Shown here piece after piece: positions 29,789 to 40,486 of a DNA stretch of 64,000 bases (positions are counted from its first letter, which is position 1; every line of letters begins with the position of its first letter). Below the pieces are notes generated by a model. That model was not told the origin of the DNA. It did no database searches and saw nothing but the letters and a program-made list of their open reading frames with translations. Source of the DNA: Candidatus Contubernalis alkalaceticus (GTDB lineage: Bacteria; Bacillota; Dethiobacteria; SKNC01). A program made the position numbers and the translations under genes. The stretch is from positions 1-64,000 of the forward strand of contig NZ_CP054699.1 in NCBI RefSeq assembly GCF_022558445.1, read 5' to 3'.

Positions 29789-31838
29789 ATGGGGAGCTAT
29801 AAAAAGATGAAGTATTTTTATTTTAATCGGCTTAATAGTTGCGGGATGTGCTTTTGCCCCTACTAAAAAGGATGCGGTGGGAAGGCCGGTAGAACCTCTT
29901 TATGCCGATGAAAAAGCTGACATGGAGAAGGTGTTGGAAGGCAGGTTCTCAGTTTTAAACCATCATAATGTAAATATAAATGATGTGAATATAACCAGTG
30001 ATGGACGAAGGGTCCTGGTGAGCCTGCGGGAGAGAGCTATACTATTGGATGGAGAAGGTAAGCTCTTATGGGAGAACAATTTCGACCAATATCAGGTTTC
30101 TACGGTTTTTTCCTGCTGTGGAGCGGTTATGGCCTCCGGGGATGAAACGGGTAAAGTATCAATTTTTATTGATAATCGCCTGGTAGTGGAAAAAAATATA
30201 GGTTTTCCCGTAAGTAAAATGGACATTTCTGATGATGGAAGCCGAATTATGGTAATGTCCAATGGTTCCCAGGAAGAAGTGGGGAATACGGTTATGCTTA
30301 TGGATCAGCAGGGCAGGATCCTTTGGTCGGAAGAGATTTTTGGACTTATTTCCGCTGAGATAGAATCTAAAGGGGAAAAATGTTTGCTTCAGGTAGTGCA
30401 GGATGGGATTTATAAGATAATTTTATATGGTTCGCAGGGGGAGCTGCTTTGGCAAAAAGAGGGTTTCCAGGTTGCCCAACTGTCCGATGACGGCAGGTAT
30501 ATAACGGCCCTGGCCGATAAAAGTATCTATTTATTTAGTAGTGATGGAGAAATGTTGTGGAATCGGGATCTAGATCTGCCGGTAACTCAGATTGAACTAT
30601 CTCAGAATAACCGTTACATCCTGGCATATAACCATTTTGGCGGAGGCAGTGATAATTTATTCTACCTGGATATAGAGGGAAACCTTTTGTGGAAGCAGAA
30701 AATCAGGGATGATTCTGTCGTTGCCTTGTCTGCAGATGGCCAAAGGGTTGTGGTCACCTCCTGGAGACATTATAGTGAGGATCTGACATTAGTCAGTGTT
30801 TTCGATGTCAGGGGAAGGTTGAGGCGGGAAATTGAGGCGGGAAGCCGGGCAGTGAAAATTGCCTTGAGCGATGATGGGGGTTTTTTGGTTTTAGGGTGTG
30901 ATGACGGCAACATATATGTTTTGAACCTGAACAGGGAAACCGTAGGGGAATATGTGGCCAATGAAAAAGAAGAGGTTGTTTATTACACCTCTGCTGACCG
31001 GCGGGAGTCACTGGAGGAGAACGGAACTCGCATAAACCTTTTCTTTTATGACGAAAATGCTCTGGTTTTTATCCCGGTGACCCGGGATGTAAAGAAGGCC
31101 AATAATTTGCTGCGCACAGCCTTAGAAGAACTTGTAAAAGGTCCTAAGGAAAGAAGTTATTTGATGAGGACACTACCTAAAGGAATAGATGTTGGGATAG
31201 ATATAGACGGGGGGACAGTGCTGGTGGACCTGCCCCAGGAATTAGAAAAGATTACCGGATCCACCCGGAGCATGGGGATTATACAATCCATACTGCACAC
31301 TGCTTTTCAATTCCCAACAGTCCATAATATAAGGTTTTTAGTGGAGGGTCAAGAAAGTGATTTTTTTGGGGACCCAGAGGTCTATATAGGAGGGGAGTTC
31401 AGCCGTTCAATGGTCAATAAACAGACACCCCTTTTATACATTCCTTATCGTTCCGGTTTCCGGTACTATCTGGTTCCCTGGGAGATTCAACCCTCTCTGG
31501 ATAGTATAAACCCTGCATATTTTTTAAGTCAAAAATATTTTCAAGAGGCAGGCAGTTTTATTCCTTGTAACGTAGAAATTATAGATGCCCAGATAAACGG
31601 GGATATGATAACCCTGGATTTGAGCCGGAATTTTTTATCGCTTTTTGAGTCTCCAGAGGATCCTCAATTGAGTGCTCGGGCCCAGGTGGTAATTGACGGA
31701 CTAATTATTACCCTTACCAGCAATATAAAACAGAATAAGGTGCAGTTTTTGGTTGAAGGGGAGACAATAACTCCCCGGGGGTTTGGCTATCTTGTTGAAC
31801 CCCAGGAGACTCCTATTTATATTAATCCTGAAGAATAA
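29789..31838 (+). CDS. Beta-propeller/GerMN-domain lipoprotein, 5' frameshift
   Basis: The long frame is open from GTG 29877, but that start lacks a signal peptide. CAGGAGGA at 29771-29778 points to ATG 29789, whose frame (MGSYKKMKYF) runs out of phase at the T5 run 29815-29819. Removing one T gives MKYFILIGLIVAGCAFAPT, a textbook lipobox (VAGC). The mature part has PQQ/WD-like repeats (about 1-350 of the open frame), then a GerMN domain (about 390-500; NLFFYDENALVFIPVTR) and a second GerMN-like segment to the end. GerMN proteins act in germination or at the cell envelope. A sequencing error, a slippery tract or a real mutation are all possible. Confidence 0.8.
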
Positions 31839-31897
31839 GCTTTTTAGAGTCTTTAATTTAAGAATTTAAGAAAGAGATAGGAAAGCTGTGTCTTTAG

Positions 31898-31926
31898 TTG
31901 ATATCTCTTGATTATTTGGTTATAAT
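31898..31926 (+). promoter_or_regulatory. Promoter of argS
   Basis: TTGATA (31898-31903), a 17-nt spacer and TATAAT (31921-31926), 38 bp upstream of the argS start. Confidence 0.75.
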
Positions 31927-31963
31927 TAACTGGTAAATTTTATCCCGGAAAAGAGGTAAAGTT

Positions 31964-33673
31964 GTGGAGAATTTTAAAAAGGAAATTATTGCGGTACTCA
32001 AACCTCTAGTACAGCTTTCTGAAAAAGAATTGGAGCAGCAAATAGCTGTACCCCCCGAACATAAAATGGGAAATTATTCCTTTCCTTGTTTTATACTGTC
32101 CAAGGCTTGGAAGCGCAGTCCCCAGGAGATTTCCGCCGTTCTTTCGGAAAAAGTGACTGAAAAAATGGAGAGGGGATCCTGGATTAAAGAGGTAAGAAGT
32201 GTTGGCCCTTACCTGAACTTTTTTTGTGATAGAGAGAAGCTGGCAGAGGAGACATTGCAGGGAATCTTTCATAGCAAAGAAAAATACGGATATTGTGAGG
32301 AGGGCCGAGGGAAAAATGTGGTGATAGATTTTTCAGCGCCCAATATTGCCAAACCCTTTGGGATTGGTCACCTTCGCTCAACGGTTATCGGTAGTTCTCT
32401 GTACCGCCTGTATAAGGCCCTGGGTTACAACTGCGTGGGAATTAACCATTTAGGAGACTGGGGAACCCAGTTTGGCAAGTTGATGGTGGCTTACAGGCTC
32501 TGGGGCAGTGAGGATAGTATAAAGAAGGATCCAATAACCTATCTGTATGAATTATATGTAAAATTCCATAAAGAAGCAGATGAGGACCCCCTTCTGGAGG
32601 AGGAGGGGAGAAAATGGTTTAAAAAACTGGAGGACGGGGAAGAAGAAGCGGTAAATCTGTGGAGTAATTTCCGTGAGCTTAGTTTAAGGGAATTCAACAG
32701 AATATATAAACGGTTGGATATTACTTTTGACGCAGAACAGGGAGAGAGCTTCTATAATGAAATGCTGTCAACCACCATAGATGATCTGACGGAGCACAAG
32801 CTGACCCTGGAAAGTGAAGGGGCTTTAATCGTTGACCTGGAGCCCTTCGGAATGCCCCCCTGCCTCTTAAGGAAAAAAGATGGAGCAACCCTTTATGCTA
32901 CCAGGGATCTTTGTGCAGCGATATATCGCTACCAAAAGCATCAATTTCACCGCTTGATATATGTGGTAGGTGCTGCACAATCACTTCACTTTCAACAGTT
33001 TTTTAAAGTCTTGGAACTGATGGAATTCCCTTGGGCTCAAAGGTGTGTTCATGTTCCCTTCGGCCTTATTAAATTTAAAGAAGGTAAAATGTCAACCCGT
33101 ATGGGGAATCTTATTTTTTTGGAGGATGTAATAGATAAAGCGGTGGAGCTGGCGAAACAGATTATTGAGGAAAAGAACCCCAATCTGCAGAATAAAGAAC
33201 AGGTGGCGGAAATGATTGGTATCGGGGCCATTATTTTCGGTGACTTGAGCAATGACCGCATTAAAGATATTGATTTTGATTGGGATAAAGTGTTAGATTT
33301 TAGTGGAGAAACCTCTCCTTATATTCAGTATTCTCATGCTCGAATATGCAGTATTTTAAGAAAGGAAAAAGTCTCTATTTCAAATGAGATTAACTTTTCA
33401 CTCTTACAAACAGAGGAGGAGCAGAACCTGATTTTAGGATTGGCCCGGTTTAGTGAAAACATTAAAAAAGCAGCGGAAATATACAAACCTTCAATATTAG
33501 CCCGTTATCTGATAGAGCTTACCAGGGATTTCAATATTTTTTATCATCGCTGTCCGGTGCTGACCGCTGAAGATGGCCTTAGGGAAGCTCGACTTTTGTT
33601 GGTTGATGGGGTAAGACAGATACTGGTTAATGGTTTGTATCTTTTAGGGATAAAAGCTCCTTCGGAGATGTAA
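31964..33673 (+). CDS. argS: Arginyl-tRNA synthetase
   Basis: Class I aminoacyl-tRNA synthetase. The 569 residues carry an N-terminal Arg_tRNA_synt_N domain, the HIGH-like motif in FGIGHLRST, HLGDWGTQFGKLM, the KMSKS-like KMSTR and the C-terminal DALR anticodon-binding domain. The start is GTG 31964 behind AAGAGG. The T-box class leader often seen for synthetases is absent. tRNA-Arg(ACG) is encoded 3 kb downstream. Confidence 0.97.
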   Translation: MENFKKEIIAVLKPLVQLSEKELEQQIAVPPEHKMGNYSFPCFILSKAWKRSPQEISAVLSEKVTEKMERGSWIKEVRSVGPYLNFFCDREKLAEETLQGIFHSKEKYGYCEEGRGKNVVIDFSAPNIAKPFGIGHLRSTVIGSSLYRLYKALGYNCVGINHLGDWGTQFGKLMVAYRLWGSEDSIKKDPITYLYELYVKFHKEADEDPLLEEEGRKWFKKLEDGEEEAVNLWSNFRELSLREFNRIYKRLDITFDAEQGESFYNEMLSTTIDDLTEHKLTLESEGALIVDLEPFGMPPCLLRKKDGATLYATRDLCAAIYRYQKHQFHRLIYVVGAAQSLHFQQFFKVLELMEFPWAQRCVHVPFGLIKFKEGKMSTRMGNLIFLEDVIDKAVELAKQIIEEKNPNLQNKEQVAEMIGIGAIIFGDLSNDRIKDIDFDWDKVLDFSGETSPYIQYSHARICSILRKEKVSISNEINFSLLQTEEEQNLILGLARFSENIKKAAEIYKPSILARYLIELTRDFNIFYHRCPVLTAEDGLREARLLLVDGVRQILVNGLYLLGIKAPSEM

Positions 33674-33837
33674 CTATTATTTTAGGATTAGCGGCGGGAA
33701 TCCTTGGGGTCTATTGACCCTGTGAGGATGTCACCATTAGCTGTAATGCATTTTTGTAACAGCATGGGCTGCCTGCCCATGCAATCGGAGGCTTTTTATG
33801 AAATGGCAAGGCTTGGGGACTAAAGGAGGAAATTTAG
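33674..33837 (+). promoter_or_regulatory. Structured argS-serS spacer with three hairpins and an upstream ORF
   Basis: Three tandem hairpins: ATCCT-GGGTC/GACCC-AGGAT (33700-33729), CATTA/TAATG (33735-33748) and GCATGGGC/GCCCATGC (33762-33782). After them GGAGG (33787-33791) precedes ATG 33798, which opens a 24-codon frame ending at 33872 inside serS. No T-box sequence is present. The arrangement looks like a regulatory leader, but this is unproven. Confidence 0.4.
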
Positions 33838-35136
<1,299 letters not shown>

Positions 35137-35271
35137 GATACTACTATTTAATAACACTTTGCTTAAGTGATCTGAAAAAGAAATATTTTTTTTCTAATAT
35201 GATAGACTCAGGTGCACTAAATATGTGAGTTGGGGAGATTCACCAATAGGATAAGAAATTGGAGAATAAGA

Positions 35272-36261
35272 ATGTCTAAAAAAAGAAACTCAACAGGCAA
35301 AAAAATATTATTGTTTTTATTATTTGTCCTGGTCTTTTTTAGCCTTTTACCTTATGTTATCCCTTTGGGAATTCCGGAGCAGCAGGTATCTGCGGAAGAA
35401 ATTGCTTATGAAAACAGTAATTTCTTAATGGTTGATGGGGTTAATATACATTACCGGCTGTGGAAGCCTACCCTGGATCCCCGGGGGAATGTGCTGCTGG
35501 TGCACGGCTTAGGGGGCTCAACCTTTAGCTGGAGGCATAATGTTATGCCGTTGGTGGAGGAGGGATACCAGGTAATGGCAGTGGATCTGCCGGGTTTCGG
35601 TTTGAGTGAGAGGGGTCCAGGTTCAGCTGACTCCCAGAGATGGGTAGAGCAGCTTTTGTATTTAATAGATTCCATTGAAGAGAACAGCATATGGCACCTG
35701 GTAGGGCATTCCATGGGGGGTGGAGTGGCGACTGCCATGGCTTTGGAGCAGCCTGAAAAATTCAGCTCCCTGGTGTTGGTTTGCGGTGCTGTATATCCGC
35801 CGCCACTTCGGTTCCTCCTGGGGCTATTACAATTTCCCCCGGCCCAAAGGTGGTTGGCGCTTTTGGTAAACAGAGGCCTTTTATCACCAGAGGGGACGGA
35901 AGATCTTCTAGCTTCGGCCTATGGACGCACTCCTTCCCCTGATGAAGTAGAAGGATATTACCTTCCCTTAACCATAAAAGGGACTGAAATTACAATGGTG
36001 GAGCTGAATACAGGAACAACGGTAGATATGGCTGTAAATTTGGCTGAACGTTTAGGAGAAGTTAAACAGGAGGCAATTATTATTTGGGGAGAGAATGATT
36101 CCTGGGTTCCCCTGATGCAGGGGGAAAGGCTGGCTGGAGACCTGCCCTGGTCAGAGCTGGTGATTATTCCTGAAGCGGCACACTGTCCCATGGAAACTCA
36201 TGTCAATGAATTTAACAGGTTTCTTTTGGATTTCCTACAGCGAATTAACCCAGAAGCATAA
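35272..36261 (+). CDS. Membrane-anchored alpha/beta hydrolase
   Basis: ATG 35272 is chosen: TTGGAG is 8 nt upstream, while a further in-frame TTG at 35230 has no matching site. The protein is 329 residues. Residues 1-30 (MSKKRNSTGKKILLFLLFVLVFF) form a lysine-rich cap plus a TM helix, so the enzyme is probably anchored with the catalytic domain outside. The oxyanion motif HGLGGS, nucleophile elbow GHSMGGG and C-terminal EAAHCPMETH give a complete Ser/Asp/His triad. Substrate unknown. Confidence 0.85.
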   Translation: MSKKRNSTGKKILLFLLFVLVFFSLLPYVIPLGIPEQQVSAEEIAYENSNFLMVDGVNIHYRLWKPTLDPRGNVLLVHGLGGSTFSWRHNVMPLVEEGYQVMAVDLPGFGLSERGPGSADSQRWVEQLLYLIDSIEENSIWHLVGHSMGGGVATAMALEQPEKFSSLVLVCGAVYPPPLRFLLGLLQFPPAQRWLALLVNRGLLSPEGTEDLLASAYGRTPSPDEVEGYYLPLTIKGTEITMVELNTGTTVDMAVNLAERLGEVKQEAIIIWGENDSWVPLMQGERLAGDLPWSELVIIPEAAHCPMETHVNEFNRFLLDFLQRINPEA

Positions 36262-36374
36262 ATATTAATATTAACCTCTATTATAAGATATGGTTGAGCG
36301 TAAAGGCAAAGTTACTTTTGTAAATATAGCAATATAATTTCATGCGTCAGCGCTGAGTTTTCCCGGGGTTGATA

Positions 36375-36404
36375 TTGACTTTAAGACCTTCAATATGTTA
36401 TACT
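36375..36404 (+). promoter_or_regulatory. Promoter of the tRNA cluster
   Basis: TTGACT (36375-36380), an 18-nt spacer and TATACT (36399-36404), 13 bp before the first tRNA. Confidence 0.65.
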
Positions 36405-36417
36405 AAAATTCGCGTCG

Positions 36418-36504
36418 GGAGGGGTGTCCGAGCGGTTTAAGGAGCTGGTCTTGAAAACCAGTGACTCGAAAGAGCCGTGGGTTCGAATCCCACCCCCTCC
36501 GCCA
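36418..36504 (+). tRNA. tRNA-Ser (anticodon UGA)
   Basis: Acceptor GGAGGGG pairs with CCCCTCC; anticodon stem CTGGT/ACCAG encloses loop CTTGAAA, so the anticodon is TGA (36452-36454). A long variable arm typical of serine tRNAs, the T-loop GGTTCGAATCC and an encoded CCA are all present. Confidence 0.97.
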
Positions 36505-36534
36505 TTAGTGACAATAATTTTTGCGGAGAGATGG

Positions 36535-36619
36535 CCGAGTCGGCCGAAGGCGGTCGCCTGCTAAGCGATTATACGGGCCAAAACTCGTATCGTGGGTTCG
36601 AATCCCACTCTCTCCGCCA
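36535..36619 (+). tRNA. tRNA-Ser (anticodon GCU)
   Basis: Acceptor GGAGAGA/TCTCTCC; anticodon loop CTGCTAA gives GCT (36570-36572), reading AGC/AGU. Long variable arm, GGTTCGAATCC T-loop, encoded CCA. Confidence 0.96.
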
Positions 36620-36654
36620 TTATAGTTTTTATATATTAATAAATTAATAAACAA

Positions 36655-36731
36655 GCGCCCGTAGCTCAGCCGGATAGAGTAACTGACTACGAATCAGGAG
36701 GTCGCAGGTTCAAGTCCTGCCGGGCGCGCCA
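36655..36731 (+). tRNA. tRNA-Arg (anticodon ACG)
   Basis: Acceptor GCGCCCG/CGGGCGC; anticodon loop CTACGAA gives ACG (36689-36691). A34 is converted to inosine by TadA, whose gene is at 44664. Encoded CCA. A hairpin with a T run (36748-36778) follows. Confidence 0.97.
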
Positions 36732-36810
36732 CTTTAAAACAAGTAACCACGGGAGTTTCAACATCTCGCGGTTTTTTGTTATAAGCTATATTTGAGTTTG
36801 TAAAGTATCC

Positions 36811-36955
36811 AAGAGAACCAAGGAGAGCCAAGATAAGCCAAGGGGGCCAAGGGGGCCAAGGGGACGTTTTGTTTGCCAAGCCCTTAAGTGTTTATTATCT
36901 TCGGTGAGCCAAGGGGACGTTTTGTTTGCCATCCTTAAGTGTTTATTGTCTTCCG
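36811..36955 (+). repeat. REP-like repeats, forward copies
   Basis: After a run of degenerate GCCAAG units (36811-36854), two copies of the 24-bp REP core CCAAGGGGACGTTTTG with flanking G and TTTGCCA lie at 36855-36878 and 36908-36931. Each is followed by CTTAAGTGTTTATT and then ATCTTC or GTCTTC, giving a 53-bp tandem unit. The same core surrounds the RAYT transposase gene at 40582. There is no coding capacity here. Confidence 0.85.
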
Positions 36956-36992
36956 ATATACCCATCAGTGCGATATTTAAGATCCTCGTTGT

Positions 36993-37085
36993 GCATCAAA
37001 TAGGATCACTGAAGCAAGTAATAAAACAATTATCAATAATGCTAAAAACAGGAAGAGCATACTAGGCAAAATTTAAGGGATTTTA
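36993..37085 (+). pseudogene. Decayed 3' end of a second RAYT transposase gene
   Basis: GAAGCAAGTAATAAAACAAT and the following 60 bases, ending in ACTAGGCAAAATTTAAG, align closely with the last 90 bases of the intact transposase gene (41240-41330). Substitutions and a one-base deletion break the frame. It lies inside the REP cluster, as expected for a former element. Confidence 0.75.
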
Positions 37086-37093
37086 TTTAATCT

Positions 37094-37225
37094 CAAATAA
37101 AACGTCCCTTGGCTCCCCCTCAACACATGGCAAATAAAACGTCCCTTGGCTCCCCCTCAACACATGGCAAATAAAACGTCCCTTGGCTCCCCCTCAACAC
37201 ATGGCAAACAAAACGTCCCCTTGGC
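37094..37225 (-). repeat. 37-bp tandem repeat built from inverted REP units
   Basis: Three exact 37-bp units start at 37094, 37131 and 37168 (CAAATAAAACGTCCCTTGGC then TCCCCCTCAACACATGG). A partial fourth begins at 37205 and runs into the full inverted REP at 37202-37225. They lack unique spacers, so they are not a CRISPR array. They are the same REP core as at 36855, in the opposite orientation. Confidence 0.88.
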
Positions 37226-37248
37226 CTTGGCTCCCCTGGCTCCCTCTC

Positions 37249-37300
37249 TTGACCATAGTGATCTAATTATGTTATATTAGAATAGACCATAGTGGTCTAT
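37249..37300 (+). promoter_or_regulatory. Promoter with two TetR-type operators
   Basis: TTGACC (37249-37254), an 18-nt spacer and TATATT (37273-37278). A perfect palindrome ATAGACCA-TAG-TGGTCTAT occupies 37282-37300 at the transcription start. A second, imperfect copy (GACCATAGTGATCT, 37251-37264) covers the -35 element. This fits autorepression by the TetR protein encoded next. Confidence 0.8.
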
Positions 37301-37316
37301 AAAAAGTTAGGAAGTG

Positions 37317-37956
37317 ATGCCCTATCACAGAAAGATTTTTAAACCTAGAGCCAACTAAACAAAAGAGAATTTTAAACGCTGCATATAAAGAATTTGCTGA
37401 GCAGGGTTATAAACAGGCTTCAACAAATCGAATTGTAAAGGATGCTGGTATTGGCAAAGGAATGCTTTTTTACTATTTTAAAAGTAAAGAAGAGCTTTTT
37501 CATTATTTAATTGATTATGGCATAAATTTTGTTATCGATAAGTATTTAAATCAATTAGATGAAAGTGAACCAGACTTTATTGAAAGATATAAACAGGCAG
37601 CTCAAGTAAAAATGAAAGCATTAAATGAGAATTCTTTTATTTTTAGTTTTTTTGGGTCACTTTATGTGAATGAAGAGGTAGAATTACCTGACGGATTGAC
37701 AGCCCGACTTTTTGAGGTAAGAAAGCTGGCCGACTCGAAACGTTTGAATAATCTTGATATGTCTTTATTTAGAGATGATGTGGCTCCAGATTTGACATGT
37801 AAGCTGATTCAATGGTCATTGGAAGGCTACGAAAGGGAGCTCATTGTTCGCCTCAAGGGTCAGAAACTAACTTCAATTGACTATGATCCTTACTGGGAGG
37901 AGTTTTATGACTATCTGGCCGTATTGAAGAAGATATTTTATAAATTGGAGGTTTAA
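37317..37956 (+). CDS. TetR/AcrR-family regulator, 5' frameshift
   Basis: Likely local repressor of the ABC exporter genes downstream. The uninterrupted frame begins only at ATG 37462 (MLFYYF), inside the DNA-binding domain. From ATG 37317, behind GGAAG, translation gives MPYHRKIF and then hits TAA. Removing one base in 37336-37343 (T5A3) gives MPYHRKIFNLEPTKQKRILN, a standard TetR N terminus that continues through the helix-turn-helix (QASTNRIVKDAGIGKGMLFYYF). One extra base therefore breaks the gene, or is a sequence error. The effector domain is complete to 37956. The ATPase gene starts 4 bp later. Confidence 0.8.
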
Positions 37957-37959
37957 ATA

Positions 37960-38853
37960 ATGACAGTTTTAAAAATAACTAACCTTACGAAGACGTTTGG
38001 CAAATTAACTGCCCTTGATAAAGTTAACCTTGAAGTGAACCAAGGGGAAGTGTATGGTTTTATAGGCCCTAATGGAGCGGGCAAAACTACTGCGATTCGA
38101 GTAATGTTGGGTATCTTAAAAGCAACCGAGGGTCAGGTAGCAATATTTGGCAGGGATGCGTGGCAGGATGCAGTTGAAATTCATAAGCGGATAGCATATG
38201 TCCCCGGAGAGGTAAACTTGTGGTCTAATCTCACCGGTGGTGAGGTTATCGATTTATTTGTGAAGCTTAGGGGTTCCAGTAACAAAAGCCGTCGGGAGGA
38301 ACTCATTTCAAAGTTCCATTTGGACCCGGCAAAAAAATGTGGAACCTATTCAAAGGGCAACAGGCAAAAAGTTGCGTTGGTTGCTGCTTTTGCATCGGAT
38401 GCAGATCTCTATATTTTAGATGAACCATCATCGGGCCTTGATCCCTTGATGGAAAAAGTGTTTCAGGAATGTGTCATGGAGGTTAAAAATAAAGGGAAAA
38501 GTGTCTTTCTTTCCAGTCATATATTGTCTGAAGTGGACAGATTATGTGACAAGGTCAGCATTATTCGCCAGGGTCAAATTATTGAATCAGGCACGTTATC
38601 AGAGATGCGTCATTTAACCAGAACGGGTGTGCTTGTTGAAACAAAACATACAATAGATTCTTTAAGTGCAGTAAAAGGGGTTCATGATATTAAAGAGAAG
38701 GATCAAGCCCTTTCGTTCCAGGTTGATACTGAAGAATTGGGCAATGTTATTAAGTTTATAAGTCAATTTCAAATTTTAAGATTAGAAAGTGCTCCACCTA
38801 CATTAGAGGATTTATTTATGCTTCACTATGAGGGAGCTGGAGGTGCCAAATAA
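37960..38853 (+). CDS. ABC transporter ATP-binding protein
   Basis: Nucleotide-binding subunit of an exporter (297 residues). Walker A is GPNGAGKTT near 42; Walker B is LYILDEPSSGLDPL. The signature segment reads YSKGNRQKVAL, where canonical LSGGQ is YSKGN, as in drug-exporter ATPases of the YhaQ/CcmA type. It overlaps the permease by one base (TAATG). Regulated with the upstream TetR gene. Confidence 0.93.
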   Translation: MTVLKITNLTKTFGKLTALDKVNLEVNQGEVYGFIGPNGAGKTTAIRVMLGILKATEGQVAIFGRDAWQDAVEIHKRIAYVPGEVNLWSNLTGGEVIDLFVKLRGSSNKSRREELISKFHLDPAKKCGTYSKGNRQKVALVAAFASDADLYILDEPSSGLDPLMEKVFQECVMEVKNKGKSVFLSSHILSEVDRLCDKVSIIRQGQIIESGTLSEMRHLTRTGVLVETKHTIDSLSAVKGVHDIKEKDQALSFQVDTEELGNVIKFISQFQILRLESAPPTLEDLFMLHYEGAGGAK

Positions 38854-40457
38854 TGCTAAAAAAACTAACCTTTAATGCGGGGAGATATGCCCGTTTCATA
38901 TTACGCCGGGACCGTATTGGCATTCCCGTTTGGTTAATTTCTATTACTTTGCTTACTATACTTATTGCATTTGCCTATACAGAGCTGGTTCCAACGGCAC
39001 AGGATCGACTTGTGATGGCTGAAACCATGAGAAATCCCGCCGTTACCGCAATGTTTGGGCCAGGGTATGGATTGGATAACTATACCTTTGGAGCGATTAT
39101 GGGACATCAAATGATGTTGTTCACTGCTTTAGTTGTGGCAATTATGAGCATTTTACTTGTTGCCCGTCATACCCGGGGAGATGAAGAAAGCGGCCGAATT
39201 GAAATGATTCGTTCTCTCCCGGTGGGGCGGCTTTCCAATTTAGCTGCCTCGGCCCTGGTAATGTTGGGAACCAATGTGCTGTTAGCATTAATTGTTGGTT
39301 TTGGCCTGTATGGGTCAGGTATTGAAACTTTAGACTTACAGGGTTCCCTGCTATACGGAGCTGCACTGGGGGCAGCAGGATTTATTTTTGCTGCTGTAAC
39401 AGCTTTGTTTGCACAGCTTTCCGACAGTTCCCGGGGTACCATGGGATATTCTTTTGCTTTTTTGGGCTTTGCCTATCTAATTCGGGGGATTGGTGATGTG
39501 GGTAATGAAACCCTCTCCTGGTTATCACCTCTTGGCTGGATTACACGCTCTGAAGTTTATGTAAATAATATTTGGTGGCCAGTATTACTGACCATAGCAG
39601 CCGCTTTTGCTGTTCTGGCTGTGGCCTTTTACTTAAACTCTATCCGTGACCTGGAAGCCGGATTTATACCGACAAAGCCGGGCAGAAAAACCGCTTCAGC
39701 CTTTCTAAAAAGTCCCCTTGGCCTTGCAATGAGACTTCAGCTTACAGTGTTTATTGCCTGGGCGGTGGGCATGTTTGTTTTAGGTGCATCTTATGGATCG
39801 GTATTGGGTGATCTGGAATCTTATTTCGAAAGTATGGAACTGATAAAAGAGATGTTAATATTTGCGGAAGGATTTTCATTAACGGAACAATTTTTGCCCA
39901 TGTTGATGGCGGTTATTTCCATGGTTGGCGCGATTCCAGTTTTGATCATAATTCTTCGGCTTAAAGGAGAGGAAAATAAGAATCGCACGGAACATTTACT
40001 GGCGAGAGCTGTGTCCAGAACAAAATTAATGAGCGGCTATTTAGCAATTTCTTTTGTGGCCGGTTTTGTTATGCTGTTTCTTGCTGTAACAGGTATGTGG
40101 TCTGCTGGGGCAGCAGTAATGGAGGATCCTGTTTCTTTTGGCATGATATTTAATGCGGGCATGATCTATTTGCCAGCCATTTGGGTAATGATTGGAATCG
40201 CGGTATTTCTAATTGGTTTTTTGCCCAAAAGAACAGGCTTAACATGGCTGTATTTAGGCTATTCATTTTTTGTGGTATATATGGGTGGGTTACTTCAAAT
40301 TCCAGAATGGTTGGCAGTGGTATCACCTTTCGGTAATATCCCGAAATTGCCAGTGGAAGAAATGGATTTAACCAAAGTTATCGGTTTAACTATTCTGGCT
40401 ATAGTCTTAACATTGATTGGATTTTTAGGATACAATAAGCGGGATATAGAAGGATAG
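38853..40457 (+). CDS. ABC transporter permease, antibiotic-exporter type
   Basis: A 534-residue membrane protein with roughly twelve hydrophobic segments in two homologous halves (first half from MLKKLTFNAGRYARFILRRDRIGIPVWL, second from about residue 290). This layout matches the TnrB/YvfS-like putative exporters of polyketide antibiotics. With the preceding ATPase it forms a complete two-gene exporter. The TetR-ABC unit lies between REP repeats, suggesting acquisition as a block. Substrate unknown. Confidence 0.88.
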   Translation: MLKKLTFNAGRYARFILRRDRIGIPVWLISITLLTILIAFAYTELVPTAQDRLVMAETMRNPAVTAMFGPGYGLDNYTFGAIMGHQMMLFTALVVAIMSILLVARHTRGDEESGRIEMIRSLPVGRLSNLAASALVMLGTNVLLALIVGFGLYGSGIETLDLQGSLLYGAALGAAGFIFAAVTALFAQLSDSSRGTMGYSFAFLGFAYLIRGIGDVGNETLSWLSPLGWITRSEVYVNNIWWPVLLTIAAAFAVLAVAFYLNSIRDLEAGFIPTKPGRKTASAFLKSPLGLAMRLQLTVFIAWAVGMFVLGASYGSVLGDLESYFESMELIKEMLIFAEGFSLTEQFLPMLMAVISMVGAIPVLIIILRLKGEENKNRTEHLLARAVSRTKLMSGYLAISFVAGFVMLFLAVTGMWSAGAAVMEDPVSFGMIFNAGMIYLPAIWVMIGIAVFLIGFLPKRTGLTWLYLGYSFFVVYMGGLLQIPEWLAVVSPFGNIPKLPVEEMDLTKVIGLTILAIVLTLIGFLGYNKRDIEG

Positions 40458-40486
40458 TAACTTTATATGTCCAGCGGCAGGCAAGG

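Noticed and set aside
33674-33837. T-box before serS
   Set aside because: Serine synthetase genes often have one, but neither the GGTGG-ACCGCG core nor a terminator/antiterminator pair is present here.
36694-36879. Minus-strand 61-codon frame over tRNA-Arg and REP repeats
   Set aside because: It runs through the antisense of a tRNA and low-complexity GCCAAG repeats; a well-known type of spurious ORF.
37094-37225. Possible CRISPR array (37-bp direct repeats)
   Set aside because: Units are joined head to tail without unique spacers, there are no cas genes, and the unit contains the REP core found beside the RAYT gene.
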